From: Actinernus sp. WN-2022
Lineage: Eukaryota; Cnidaria; Anthozoa; Actiniaria; Actinernidae
Reading direction: 5' to 3'
NCBI GenBank assembly: GCA_030867875.1
Contig: JAOWCC010000403.1
Coordinates: forward strand, 124,001-188,000
Length of the DNA: 64,000 bases
Shown one piece after another: positions 12,843 through 25,194 of the stretch; position 1 is the first letter of the stretch; each line of letters starts with the position of its first letter. Below the pieces are notes generated by a model that was not told the origin of the DNA, made no database searches, and was given only the letters and a program-made list of their open reading frames with translations. The position numbers were made by a program, and so were the translations under genes.

Positions 12843-13522
12843 AAAGCCTTTCCCATGGGATCATGACCTCAATTCATTGGTTATTGAAGTGATATATCAT
12901 CACGTGCCTGTTTCCAGTAAAGGCTTTCCCATGGGATCACGACCTCAATTCATTGGTTATTGAAGTGATATATCAGCACGTGACTGTTTCCAGTAAAGCC
13001 TTTCCCATGGGATCACGAGCGCAATTCATTGGTTATTGAAGTGATATATCATCACGTGCCTGTTTCCAGTAAAGGCTTTCCCATGGGATCACGACCTCAA
13101 TTCATTGGTTATTGAAGTGATATATCAGCACGTGACTGTTTCCAGTAAAGCCTTTCCCATGGGATCACGACCTCAATTCATTGGTTATTGAAGTGATATA
13201 TCATCACGTGCCTGTTTCCAGTAAAGCCTTTCCCATGGGATCATGACCTCAATTCATTGGTTATTGAAGTGATATATCAGCACGTGACTGTTTCCAGTAA
13301 AGGCTTTCCCATGGGATCACGACCTCAATTCATTGGTTATTGAAGTGATATATCAGCACGTAACTGTTTCCAGTAAAGCCTTTCCCATGGGATCACGACC
13401 TCAATTCATTGGTTATTGAAGTGATATATCAGCACGTAACTGTTTCCAGTAAAGCCTTTCCCATGGGATCACGAGCGCAATTCATTGATCATTGAAGTGA
13501 TATATCAGCACGTGACTGTTTC
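12843..13522. repeat. 76-bp tandem satellite, nine units
   Basis: Units start at 12843, 12919, 12995, 13071, 13147, 13223, 13299, 13375 and 13451, exactly 76 bp apart. Each carries tttcccatgggatca, aattcattggttattgaagt and a site of the cacgtg or cacgtaac type. The first six alternate between an atcatcacgtgcc and an atcagcacgtgac variant, so a 152-bp dimer was amplified; the last three are all of the second type. No coding frame. Confidence 0.95.
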
Positions 13523-15230
13523 CTGCACAAGACCTATTATGGCGATTCGCAGAAAATACTATATTCTATTATCTTTCTCTACGCGACGCTGTGGCGAGGA
13601 GGAGTCGCCGAGCAGTCGTTTATTAGGCATGGTAGCTAGGATTAGTAATTACAATTGGTATCGAATACGTACATACCGGTAGTTACATAAATACATGGAA
13701 CATTGCCGGGGGAAAATGCCCTACTAGACGGCAAAACTGACTACTGTATGCTGAGCCGGATACGAAACTGAACCAGGTAAAAAAACACGTAGGGAAAAGA
13801 TTCTGGAACGTGTTCTGCAACCGAATGCTTAAGCAATGCATTTGGGGGGTACATGTAACAGGAACTGATTTACTTTGCATGAATTAACAAATTGTATCTA
13901 AAGACGTAATAAAACTAACTAAAATGTTCATATAAATGAATCAGCCAACACAAACTATGATGGGAATTATAATTACACTAACCGTCCACTAACATGTTGT
14001 TCATAGAAAACAATATAAATTTAGCCTCAAAAGATAAACGAAGCTGGTTGCGACGTCAAGTGGTGTGAAAAGGAGTGGTTTAAAAGGCATTAAAACGAGG
14101 CCGGATGCTCAGCTGACGTCGCAAGAAGATTAAACTCTTAAGTCTCTAATTACCCCGCCATAAGAAATATTCCAAGTCTTCTTCGCTGGTGCCAGTTAAA
14201 TATTGTCAGTACCGCACCAATTAGAAACGTCCGTTCGCTGGCGAACGGGTTTTTAAAAATAACTGCTTGTCGGCAGGCGTTGTCTTCACTTCCCTCGGCT
14301 TCCCCTCCTTTTTCTCCTCCCCCTCCCCCTACTTCCTTTTTTGTCCTCGCCCCATTCTTTCCTCGTTAAAATATATCGCGGTTTCCCAAATAGAACGTAG
14401 GCTAAAATTAATGAGGAAACGTACATTTTCTAAGGCCTACAATACGCGCCGAAAATTATACTGATAACTTGACAGATCAGCCATGCATAACTAGAGGCGT
14501 TTTTTTTTCACAGGCCTTGCCGGTAGGCGTTCCCTTCGCTTCTGTTTTTCCCTCCCCTCCCCTCTTCCTTTTTTGTCCTCGCCCCATTTTTTCCCTCGTT
14601 AAAATATATCGCGGTTAATGGGAACGCCTGCATTGCAGGGTACATTAACAGGGATCTGACATAAGGGAGTGTCTATAAAGCGACTTGGGTCGAGACTGCA
14701 AAAGCGCGATTCGAGGTGGAAAATAGCATTTACAAACAGGTTTTGCGAATAATACTACCGATCTTGTACGTTTGCCATCCAGTACAACCACGTGATTGCG
14801 TAACCTTTTGTTCCTCTAATTTAGACCAATGGGCTTGGTATTCTCAAGAATTTAAAAATCTGAATAAGATCGAATTTGAAAGGTTCTAGTAGTTGTAGGT
14901 AGTGCTTTATTTTCCAATTAGAGAAAGTGATACATTTCCTCTTGGGATACAGAAAGAAAAAAACAAGAAAACGAGTAGCACGGAACCTCTCGAGACCTGT
15001 ATTCTGATTGCACCCATAATACTATACTTCTATTGTTTTTGTACTGCACTTTCTAAAGGTTAGGATGTTTTCTATTGTTGGGTAGGCCAATACTGTCGCT
15101 CGTTTCGAGAAGTTCCACCCAACCCGAGTAAAGAAAACATCACCGCGCGAGTTTTGTGGCTCGGTAAATATCCACCACCATTCACCTCCACTTCGGTGAA
15201 TAATTGTTAATTATCAGTACTTGTTCTACT
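13523..15230. other. Intergenic repeats, no gene
   Basis: Two related pyrimidine-rich blocks (about 14266-14398 and 14512-14640) share ttttttgtcctcgccccatt-type sequence and ttaaaatatatcgcggtt with the palindrome at 12.3 kb. Sequence at about 14720-14810 is an inverted, diverged copy of about 12685-12800 (aaaacctgtttgtaaatgct and its complement). No protein-coding feature is recognised. Confidence 0.5.
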
Positions 15231-15234
15231 CTCT

Positions 15235-15462
15235 GAATTTTAAACGGACCTGAAACAACCATGGGGGCTTCAAAAGCAGGATCCAGCTAATCCTCGGGTC
15301 AAATTGGAATTTAGCGTGTTGGTTTTTGCGGAGGGAGGAAAACCCGGAGAAAAACCGTCGGAGCAAGGACGAGATACCAATAAAATGGCGCCGCGTCCTG
15401 GAATCGAACCTGGGCCATAGAGTTGAGAGGCGAAGCACTTAACCACTGCGCCACCCCGGCTC
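15235..15462 (-). mobile_element. tRNA-derived SINE
   Basis: On the minus strand the head contains an RNA polymerase III box A (tggcgcagtggttaag) and a canonical box B (ggttcgattcc) spaced as in a tRNA. A non-tRNA body follows, including gtccttgctccgacgg and tgacccgaggattagctgg. It cannot be a functional tRNA because the 3' half of the acceptor stem is replaced by SINE body. Confidence 0.85.
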
Positions 15463-16432
15463 CCCTACTCAGAAGTGTGAGATAAGAATAAGCACCAACC
15501 AGGCTTTTAGTTAACACAATTTCCTTTAAGGCCGGTTTGCATATAGCCTTTTGTTGTTTTTCCGAATTTGTTCCCGTACAATGGCTCATATAATCATATC
15601 CATTTCCCATTTTTTCCAACAAATATTCAGCTTAGACTATAGTTTCCACAAGATCAATTAGATAATGTGTTGTATTTATTTACATATGTACAATGTTTTG
15701 TTCTTCTATGAAAGAAGTACGAAGTTTTCAAAAGAGAACGTCTTCCTAATAAAAGATATGGTGAAGTATAAATTAATAATACATACTTATGTACTGCACA
15801 TTTTGTACACTGTACTCGGGTTAAAAAAGTAACACTTGGCATTAACATGTTGCACATTTGAGTTCTCTTTGTAAAAAAAGTTATTTTTCAATCTAGTAGC
15901 ATAGGTAGGAAAGTACTAGTTAATCATTTCCCCTCAAGCAATACGTTTTAAAGGCGGTGTCTTGGATTTGCGCATGTCTGGAATCAATGTTCGATTGGTG
16001 ACTGTTAATTGGCTTCCAACATTTAATGCTTGATTGAAAGGATATGCAATATTTTCCTTGGACACTAGATAATTATTTTTTGCACATTTACTTTGATTCC
16101 ATCCATCCCACAAGTGTCGTTAGGGTCTAGGGTCGTCAGTTTATATGAAAACTACTGAAAATAATTTTGTTCCGGCCCGGAACATAAAGCCTTTTTTCTT
16201 ACCGCCGATAGCTCCTTTAACCTCAAATCACAAGTAAGAAATTCGATCTAAACATTACCATTGACGCATAAAAATGAAACTAGGCGCACTCTAGTTTTCG
16301 ACATGCATCCCAACGACGCAATGTTTTTTTTCCAGCCTAATTCATTGCGCATCACCTTTTGCGCATAATTTTGTTTAGCAATTGGTGAAGCATAACACAA
16401 TTGTCTATATATATATATATTGTATTTAACAA
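15463..16432. other. No recognisable feature
   Basis: AT-rich intergenic DNA. Short open frames on the minus strand (15654-15857, 16248-16451) show no domain or splice context that I can support. Confidence 0.4.
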
Positions 16433-16436
16433 ATAA

Positions 16437-16752
16437 AGAAGCCTTAGCCATGTTTTATACTATCATAAAACACGATGGGCATTTGAGAACATGAGAGAAA
16501 TGTTAAAGCACAAGCCGAAGGCGCGTGCTTTCAACATTTCTAGAGTGTTCTCAAATGACCAGAGTGTTATATGATAGTATAAAACATGGATTTAAGGCTT
16601 CTTTATCTGTTTTATAATATAGATTTACGCGCGCGATGAAAGGAAACCGCCAGTTGAAAACTATATAACACGGCTAACCATGTTATATACTCTGATAAAA
16701 CATGGCTTCTTAGCCAATCAGAGCGCGCGTACTATCGTATCTATATTATAAA
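16437..16752. mobile_element. Foldback/MITE element, copy 1
   Basis: The left part (16437-16605) folds on itself: gccatgttttatactatc and gatagtataaaacatgg flank a core with gagaaatgttaaagcac, gccgaaggc and gtgctttcaacatttct. The right part holds gttatatactctgataaaac and ends in atctatattataaa. About 264 bp recur almost base for base at 34554-34817, which suggests recent activity. Confidence 0.85.
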
Positions 16753-17820
16753 ATCCAATATGGCGACGTTTTTATGGAGCGAGTCCTCTGACTCGTCACT
16801 GTGTAACAAAATCAGTAAAGCCCTGGGGTATATTAAAATTCTTATCTGGCTGGTTTTTCATAACCTTTTCTTGTTTTCTCCGTGTCGTTTCTCGTTTTTC
16901 AAAACTTGTCTTTTCATGCGTTCTTCGAGTTTGTTTCTGCCTTCCCTATGAATTGGGAGCGTTTGTATTCAATTTTGGCGGCAATTTGATAATTGGCCGA
17001 CTCCGACGATCAACTTTCGGATTGCATCATTGTATTGTCTCTGTCGTATTTTTCCACGTTGCCATGCTTTTTTGTCGCGTTTTCTGTTTTTCATTGTTTT
17101 TTTGTTTTTTTGTTTCAGAGATAGGATCAATTATATCTGAAAAAATAAATAAGGAACAACAATTGCCTTTTGTGGTTTGTGTTTCTCTAGGCCTTTTTCA
17201 TTCGTTTCCATATGTCGTTCTGGGTCTGAAAAAAAAAACAGGAAAAAAAGGAGGGAGGGGGGGGGGGGGACAAGAAATTGCTGCATGGAAACCATCCTTT
17301 ATATCGAGAGGGTTATTGACAGCTCTGGTTGGTGATCATACAATTTTTTTACGAAACCCGTGAAATAGACATGTAGACATTATACTAGACATGTACGGCA
17401 ATGTAGACATTATTAGAAACTAACTTTCAACTTTATTACTTCCATCACATAATTAAAAAAATGACTATAATTACAATCTTTAAAATAGTTAAGAAATAAA
17501 CATAATTTTAAAGTTACAAATTTTTACTAACAAGAGGTTTGTGACGAGAGTCTATGGGAAAGCTATAAGCTTGAACAAATACACCCCTACAGACAACAAC
17601 AATACTATTTATTCATACTCGTTTTAAAGGGAAAAAACGTGTACAATAATGTAAGAAAGATGAATTTAAAATAAGGTTTTAAGTATGAGCTAAGTAAAGT
17701 TAATGAATGGCCACGAGTGTGATATGAGATTTATCATCACGAGTAATGCTTAATGCAACGAGGGCGAAGCCCGAGACGTGCACTATATCGGGTGCATCAT
17801 GGGTAAATCGTTAAACGTCT
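16753..17820. other. No supported gene
   Basis: Two hydrophobic open frames (16760-16951 and 16953-17363) are low complexity, F/L/S-rich, and end in a homopolymer-rich stretch (A9 and G9 runs near 17230-17270). I see no signal of conservation and treat them as chance frames. A gagggcgaagcccgag palindrome occurs at about 17759. Confidence 0.4.
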
Positions 17821-17822
17821 GG

Positions 17823-17938
17823 GCCGGGTTGTTCAAAGCCCGATTAGTGTTAATCCTGGATTAACTCTGCACAGAACCTATTGGTTGTCATGGAAATTAA
17901 CCCTGGATTAGCACTAATCGGGCTTTGAACAACCCGGT
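17823..17938. mobile_element. MITE of about 116 bp
   Basis: Nearly perfect inverted arms of about 40 bp: ccgggttgttcaaagcccga at the left and its complement, tcgggctttgaacaacccgg, at the right, continuing through attagtg and taatcc. The short loop has no coding content. Confidence 0.85.
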
Positions 17939-18618
17939 CCTGTATTCTAGATGATTTCTTGAACTTGTACAGTACATGATTCCAATGTTTTTGGATATTT
18001 TAGAAGACATGAAGTTGATGTGAGATGACCAAGAAAAGTGCTCATCAATAATTATACCTAGGAACTAATTCCATTATTTTCTTTTGCTAACTTTTGATAC
18101 AATTTAAACTAGATTCTTGGATAATTAGATATTGTATCAGGGGTTTCATGAAACCACTCTGATTAACGAGTAGTAAAATTTACCTCCCCAAGTATTTCTG
18201 CTGCTGTTGCTGAAATCACATGTGGTGCTCTGCATTCTATCCACTTTGGGTGACCCAGCTTTTTGGGCTGAGTTAGTTGCTGTGGTTTTATGTTGCAACA
18301 AACTTCGGAGCTACTGACCATTTGCTCCAGCCTAGCTTAGCACAGATTAGCTTATGTCTACTCCTGAAGTTGGACTGGTTAAAGGCTCATACAATCACCC
18401 TAGATGCTTTTCTGCCATTTGTTTTGTTAAAAAAAATATGAGCTATTTGATTGCTCCACATGTGCCAATTTTCGACTGCAACAAAATGGCAACTTGACTG
18501 GGCATGTGTCCAAAAATCATATAGGGTGGGGCTTTAAATAAACAAGACAGTATGTATGGCAGTTACATGTATTAGTAATTACAATTTATGAGTTCAAAAG
18601 TGTCTATTAAAATAATTT
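17939..18618. other. No recognisable feature
   Basis: Intergenic sequence downstream of the TCEANC2-like gene (its probable 3' UTR lies at the right edge). No repeats or reading frames that I can name. Confidence 0.4.
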
Positions 18619-19250
18619 TCAAAAAGTTGCCCTATTGGATTGACCTTGCAGCAGCTCTTCAATTTTCATTTTCCCTTGCAGTAGATTCAGTCTAATGCTC
18701 TCTTTGTGTTGAAGAGTAAAAACTATTGTTCGCATCTTGCGTCTGTAGTTATTATCCACCCTTCTGCCAAAAGTGAAGAATATGGCTTGCTCTATCTGTT
18801 TAGGAACAATGTGCTCCTCCTTCAAAAATAACATATTTGCATTGTTACTAGATGAAGGATGTGTATACATGTTGCACTCATATTTTAACATGAAACAAAA
18901 GTCAAGAGAGTAGCTAAAATCTACATGTGTATGTACATTGTATATAGATGCAACAAGTCAACCACCAATTTTGTTTTCACGCGAGTGAAGCAAGTTTTTT
19001 TGTTATCATAGGGACAGGTGAACGATGAGGGAATCAATTTGCGTTTGTGCCAAAAAACTGTCAAGATGCCATGGGGCCAGGCAGGATGGCTAGACAGCGT
19101 GGCGTACTTTGGTAGTCTGTGTGTAAATCTACAAAGACTTGATTACTAAGCTATTTTCACTGGCTGCTCATACAATTTATTCACCGACCCAAAAATCCAT
19201 CTGCAAATTCGATCAGTGCCAACCCAAATTGCAAGATAGCGTAGGTCCGG

Positions 19251-19281
<31 letters not shown>

Positions 19282-22200
19282 TACTCCTATATAAAAGGGA
19301 CAGGGATGATCGTTGGGGAAAAATCAATTTTACCCCTAAAAGATACCAATTTTGGCATGGCCATGGCTTAGATTTACCCCTAAAATATACCATTCAAAAG
19401 CACATTGAAAATCAATGAGTTTATTGTAATATTACAGACAAAGGCATCAAATGCTTTCACGTTTCGTATCCCCTAAAATATACATAAAATTCTCGGTTTC
19501 GCTCTTTTAACCCTAAGTGATACCACAGCCCACAATGTTAACCCCTAAAAGATATGATCATCCCCTTCCCTTTTATATGGGAGTGCCCCCCCCCAGGGAG
19601 CATAGGGCATAGGACTTTGAGAAAGTTTAATGTATGTATTGTACATGAAATCTAAAGCAGGGATTTTAGACACCTAGTGTAGTTCCAGTTGCCCATCACA
19701 ATTTCAGTAAATGAAACCTCATAGAATGTACTTGGCTATTCTTATTTCTATTCACTGAAATGAGTGTAAAGGTCTAATGTATAGTTTGCATTTTTGACCA
19801 TTTTCTTTATATATGTGTAAGTGCTATATTTTTATTTATCACGGCAATTTCCATTTTTCACTATAAAATGTACTTTGGGACAGGGTGAGCACATAATTTG
19901 TAAATCAACAACCACAAAAACTCAAAACAGACAGCATTAAAACAATCCCCTAGCTACAATTTACAAAGAAACCTAACCCCAGAATAAAATACATCATTCT
20001 GCTACACAAATTATACATGTAAGGACCCCAATTGCCTGTATGCATGAGTACACTTTATGAAGGGTTGTTGGTAGGAGCTGGCAACTAGCTGTCAACAACT
20101 GTTGGCTGTTGGTCTAACATACATGTTATTGTATAAGACTTCAAAATACATTGCAGAGATTGAGCCATAAATACACAAAAATACACGCCTTCAGCCGAAA
20201 TATTGTACCACTAATTTCAAAATTCTACGTTGTATCGGTCTTTGCTTCTTCATAGTCATAAATATAGGCCCTTTGCAGGACCTGGTCATGTGACCTTCTT
20301 AGCCTGTCAATCAAAAAAACAATTGGCGCTAGAACAGAAATGGTAAGAGCAAGTCAAAATTAGTAAAAAGCCAAAGTTTTAGGTACATATCTTTAAAACT
20401 GAAGGAATGGCAAATTTTTGAAAGCTCTATAATTTAGCTTAATTTAACAGAGTTTGTGAGGCTTTTTGTTGCTGACTGGCAAGCCGTTATTCCTTCTAAT
20501 ACATGTACATGTACACTTCCTTAATGTACTGATCAAATCAAAACATCAACACCCCCCTCCCCTCCCCCATGTTGTTGAAATGCCCAACCCCATTGTCATA
20601 TTTGGCAATCAAATGCCCCTGCCCCCGGGACGTAGTATTAGTTGACACTACATTTTGTTTTTAACATAAATTTTATAAGCAATTTACATTTATATTTTAA
20701 TACCTTCAAATGCAGCGCAAAGCTTTTGGAGTCCCTTTGTTTTTAAGCCAGTCACTTACAAAAGCAGAATTTTGTCCTTTGAAGTGGTCTAAAGTGTCAG
20801 TGACCTCCCAGTGCTCCAATTCCGCCATGATTTTGAAAGCTAGTTTATAATCAATTGGAGTCGTTTCTTTTTTTAAATAGCATTATCTTTAACTACCAAT
20901 TTGGCTTTAGAAAAGGGCATTCAACAGAATGTAGGCAATCCTTGAAATTACTGACAATTTGAAAACTGCAATTGACAACAAGGAGACCACATGTGGTCTA
21001 TTTTTAGATTTCTCCAAAGTTTTTTACATGGTTAATCATAAAATTCTCCTCGCAAAATTACATAAATGTGGAATACGTGGCACGCCCTTATCTTGGTTTA
21101 CTGATTATTTGAACAATCGTCAACAATATGTCAGAATAGGAAACACTGACTTGCATACACTTAGGATGACTTGTGGTGTGCCACACGGATCAATGCTTGG
21201 TCACTCTTATTCTTACTTTACATAAACGACATGCCAAACTGCTCTAAGAAACTCTCTTTTCGAATCTTTGCAGACAATACTAATGTTTTCTACTCAAGTA
21301 AAAATACATGTATGAACGAGATTGAAAATGTAATGAATGAAGGGCTGGCAGATATACCGGTATTTCGTTACTGTGCTACAAATACATGTAGACTCTATCA
21401 ACATGAAAAAAGCCAACTATATGCTTTATTAGCTCTCAAAGGAAAAAAACTTCAAATATCCAAATTGAGAACATTGAACAAAAAGACCATATCAAATATT
21501 TAGGAATATATATTGACAGACATCAGTTGGGAACAACAGATTAAACAGTCGCTAACTGCATAACTACAAAGAATACAGGTATTTTGAACAAATTGAGATA
21601 TCACGTTGATTTAAATATGCTGAAGCAAGTACTCTACTACACTCTAATCTACATGTACCCTTACATCAACTATGGTATCATGAGTTGGGGTAACACATGT
21701 ATACACTACCCATCTTACAAAACTTCATACATGTAGCTGCCAAAACAAATGTTATAAAGTATCAGAAATATATTTGTTGCTTATAAAAAGAGAAGACGCC
21801 ACTCCCTATTTTAATCTATTACGAATCCTCAAGCTCAACAATGTTTTTTTAAGTTGAAAATAGCAACTTTGACCTTTAAAATAATAAATGAAAAAGATAC
21901 AGTTCCTTCTATATTCTCAAACACCATAAAAACAGCTGCAACATGTATAACACCAGATTCGCTGCTAAGCAAAATTTTAGCAAACCAAAAGCTCGAACCA
22001 ACTATGGAAAGTGACGTAATGTTACATTTAAAAGGAATTCAGACAATACATTTGCCATTGACCAATGATAGGAGAGTGTTCACTGGCGCACCAATTCACT
22101 AAAATTCTAACAATGGCTTTGATTGGGCAGAGAAATAAAACAAACATGCTGATGTCATGCTTGCATAATGGAAACTTGGGTAACCAGACATTACTTTTTT

Positions 22201-24407
22201 CTTTGAATTTATGAGTGAAAAAATATGTCTGCAATTAGCAGGCTATCCAATACCATGCCTGCCCAAGTTTGAACTGTCTAGCATTAGAAATGAGGGTGAC
22301 ATCGGCATAGACTTACAATCACGTGACCGATGACGTCATCGTTATGTCATCACCACTAGGTGATTGATAGGGACCCACTACCATGTCTGTCCAGATTTGA
22401 GCTGGCTGGCATTAGAAATGAGGGCGACATGGGCATGTACTGTACATGTACTTAAAAGCATGTGACCAATTACATTATTGTTACGTCATCACCACTTGGT
22501 ACTTGATAGGGACCCACTACCATGTCTATCAGGTTTGAGCATGCTGGCATTATAAATGAGGGAGATATGGGCATGTACTTAAAATCATGTGACCGATGAC
22601 GTCATCGTTAGGTCAACACCATTAGGTGCTTGATGGGGACCCACTACCATGTCTGTCCAGATTTGAGCCGGCTGGCATTAAAAACGAGGGAGATATGGGC
22701 ATGTACTTAAAATCATGTGACCGATGACATTAGAAACGAGGGAGATATGGGCATGTACTTAAAATCATGTAACCGATGACATCATTGGTACGTCATCACC
22801 TCTAAGTGATTGATAGGGACCCACCACCATGTCTGTCCAGGTTTGATGTGTCAAATGAATACACATTCTCCAGCATGACCAAATTTGGACGCGTAAAATA
22901 AAACTCTGTCAATATATCTTCGGAAAATCGAATACTACATGTATATGTTGTAGTTGAAATTGGCCATTCGAATTTTTTTTAGAATCATTGATTTGACCGG
23001 GTCAAATTGAACTAGTTAGTTTTGACTCATGGTCAAATTGAACTGAATGGTCAATTTCAACTGCAACATATACGGACTGTTTGGACAGCCAATGGAGAGT
23101 CCCTGATGTACACAGAATAAAAATGAAGTGCACACCATAAAACGATGAATAAATTAGTTCGGAGCACTAACCCCAATAACTTGTGTTCTGCTCTTGCGCG
23201 GCATCCACAAGTTAAAAATGAAATGATAACGTAAGACAAAATATAAAGTGCATAATTCTTTCTAGATTATGCCTTTTAGTTTTGAAGATATTTAAGAACA
23301 AATTATGTTTTATATTGAGTTTTCTCTCCAGAGGGGATGTCTGACAGCAGCCCCCACCCCCCTACCCCAAAATGGGTCCATTACTCCCAAATTGCCTACT
23401 CCCGGGCCCAAAAATGAATCAAATGCCTGGGGGTTGCCTGGTGGGGGGATGTTGATGATTTTATTCGATTGGTACATAACTGAACAGCAGCATTCACCAC
23501 CAACATGTATTACAGATGTAGGTATACTAGAGCAGATTTCGTATGAGTGGGACAAACTACAACACTGACAACTTCATGGTTACCGTACGGCATGCAGTGA
23601 CATTGAAATGGTTTCCCATTGTTTTGTCCTACTGATCCAATCAAATCACAGAACTACCGCACAGCATATCTACACTACAGCACGGTTACAGACATGCCAT
23701 AGTTTGCCACATTCATAGGAAATCTGCTCTTCCTGTAGTATATGTATTGTTGTTAAATATTGCAAAGTTTAATCTAGCATTTACCTCGGGCCCTGGCCAA
23801 TAACAGGCGTGGATCAAGTGGAAAAAACTGACTGTTTTCCGAGGTAAACGAAGGTACAAGGTTGTGTACTTACCGAAACTTGTAGTGCATTCACCAATAG
23901 CTTCCTTCCCTTGGCACGAAGACATTCTGTCCTATTGTCACACCTAACTTCTATCATTGGTTTGTCGCTTTCTTCTTCCACAATATATTGTTTCCATTTC
24001 CTAAAGACCTCCTTCGCTAGTCCACTGATTTCCTCATTAGCATGTTTACGCAAAGAATTCACCGTATGTCCGATTTTTGTTGACAGGAGGATCCCCTTGG
24101 AAGGAGTTTTGGAACTGAGTTCGTGCAAAGCTGAGCGGAGTTCTTCACTTGAAGACAATTCATTTTCTAACTGCAGTTTCAACCGGATAATTTCTTCCAC
24201 AACTACGACCCTCTGGAAATAATAAAAGTAAACAGCAAACAAGTAGTTCGTAGAAATCGCACACAATCTTTCTATCACTGAAGCTTATTACTTTTATTTA
24301 CTCACTGGCAGCGACTCGATTGTAACTTGTTTTGTCTTGGGAGGCAATGTTTCGGGCCTTCGCTTGGGCTGTGGATCGCGCTGTGTTCGCACTACGAACT
24401 TATCCAT
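18619..24407 (-). CDS. TCEANC2: TCEANC2-like protein (TFIIS N-terminal domain), three exons
   Basis: Nuclear protein related to transcription elongation factor TFIIS; the exact role of TCEANC2 is poorly defined. Exons on the minus strand are 24306-24407, 23874-24212 and 18619-18819, with donors GTGAGT and GTAAGT, AG acceptors and phase 0 at both junctions, giving 213 codons (human protein 208 aa). Exon 1 begins MDKFVVRTQR and ends VTIESLP. Exon 2 carries the TFIIS-N helical bundle, including RVVVVEEIIRLK, LLSTKIGHTVNSLRKH and LAKEVFRKWK. Exon 3 carries the central-domain-like part with NNYRRKMRTIVFTLQHKESI. Intron 2 is about 5 kb and stuffed with a LINE, a 128-bp tandem repeat and MITEs. No lesion is seen in the exons. 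Confidence 0.88.
19249..19594. mobile_element. G-tract-bounded inverted repeat element, copy 1
   Basis: It starts with a run of 24 G and ends with a C run. Internal arms are complementary: tcctatataaaaggga with gggatgatcg at the left, and gatcatcccc with cccttttatatgggag at the right. The interior repeats taccccTAAAAgatacc-type motifs in both orientations. A relative lies at 29637-29947. It is inside TCEANC2 intron 2. Confidence 0.75.
20880..22000 (+). mobile_element. Dead LINE reverse transcriptase in TCEANC2 intron 2
   Basis: Plus-strand (antisense to the host gene) non-LTR reverse transcriptase. Recognisable blocks are FGFRKG-like sequence at about 20900 (frame broken), LFLDFSKVFYMVNHKILLAK near 21000, TCGVPHGSMLG near 21170, LLFLLYINDMPN near 21205 and FRIFADNTNVFYSS near 21260. 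The canonical FADD box is FADN, so the second catalytic aspartate is lost. Several frameshifts and stops follow, and C-terminal sequence can be traced to about 22000. CR1/L2-like is the likely clade. Not functional. Confidence 0.85.
22240..22850. repeat. Tandem repeat, about 128 bp unit
   Basis: The landmark ccatgtctgtccag recurs at about 22253 (diverged), 22381, 22520, 22647 and 22827. Each unit contains gggacccacta, ggcattagaaa-type sequence, gagggagatatgggcatgta and a CRE-like gaccgatgacgtcatcg. The last interval is longer because a piece of about 55 bp is itself duplicated. It lies within TCEANC2 intron 2. Confidence 0.85.
23529..23730. mobile_element. MITE of about 202 bp in TCEANC2 intron 2
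   Basis: Same family as 10497-10698. It starts agagcagatttcgtatgagt and ends with the complement, aggaaatctgctct. The interior matches the other copy mainly in inverted orientation, as expected for a palindromic MITE. Confidence 0.85.
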
Positions 24408-24551
24408 TTAGACGACTGTTTCGGCTGGGAATTGCCATGAATATGGTACTACATTCATGGACATAAGTATTTATTTGAGTTCAACTCAGCTGTCCGCCAT
24501 TTTTAAAAAGCAGGCGCGGTTACTTAAGTCATCACAGGAAGCCCGTCTCAT

Positions 24552-24752
24552 CACAGGTAGCCCAAGCTTACGATTTGTATGAACGATTACAAAGAATGTA
24601 TGGAAATTTCACTAATTATCGCTGTAATGCTCTTTATACCTCTTATAAAATATTTCAAAAACCTTCGCTTTCCCTTTCATGTCCATGGTGATTCCTGGGT
24701 CGTCTAACCTTGATTTAGGGTGGTTTTCGAATTCTTGATTTTCTCCCTCAAA
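24552..24752. repeat. Interspersed repeat upstream of TCEANC2
   Basis: Second copy of the 7719-7920 repeat, in the same orientation, with small indels. It lies about 150 bp upstream of the TCEANC2-like start codon. Confidence 0.75.
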
Positions 24753-25194
24753 TTTTGACATATCAATGTTTTTGCATTTTCATAAACTGAGTAGAGTTAA
24801 TATATTATTACCAGTTCGATACAACGACATGAAGTCTTATTTTTTGAGCTCCGAATATTGAATCTAAACGTCAGCCATTACTGGAGGCCGTTCCCTTTGT
24901 TCAGCTTTAAACAAAGGTTTATTCAGCGGAAGTGATGTCGCCTGCAGAACACAACGCTCGGAGGCATATTTCTACTAAAAACGTCTCCACGTACATAAGA
25001 AGAAAGTTATATTTATCTTTGCGAGGTTGGCTACTTTTTTATGTAGGTACATGTAGGTAGGTAGGTACTTCGTGTAACGTACCACATATAGTATTGTGGG
25101 AGGGGTGGTCCTGCTATACTATATACCTACTATAATACCACATATAGTATTGGGGAAGGGGTGGTCCTACTATAACTATACTATATACCTAACA

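Noticed and set aside
12843..13522. CRISPR-like array of regular repeats
   Set aside because: Units are contiguous 76-bp repeats with no unique spacers, in a eukaryotic context.
15390..15462. Possible tRNA gene on the minus strand (perfect box A and box B)
   Set aside because: The acceptor stem is not closed and the sequence continues into a SINE body, so it is a tRNA-derived SINE head.
16760..17363. Two hydrophobic plus-strand frames
   Set aside because: Low-complexity F/L/S composition, homopolymer runs and no splice or homology support.
20700..20829. Minus-strand frame starting MAELEHWEVTDTLDHFKG with a strong start context and an internal GTAAGT
   Set aside because: It looks like a first exon, but it lies inside TCEANC2 intron 2, no downstream exon was found and I recognise no family. 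RNA-seq would settle it.
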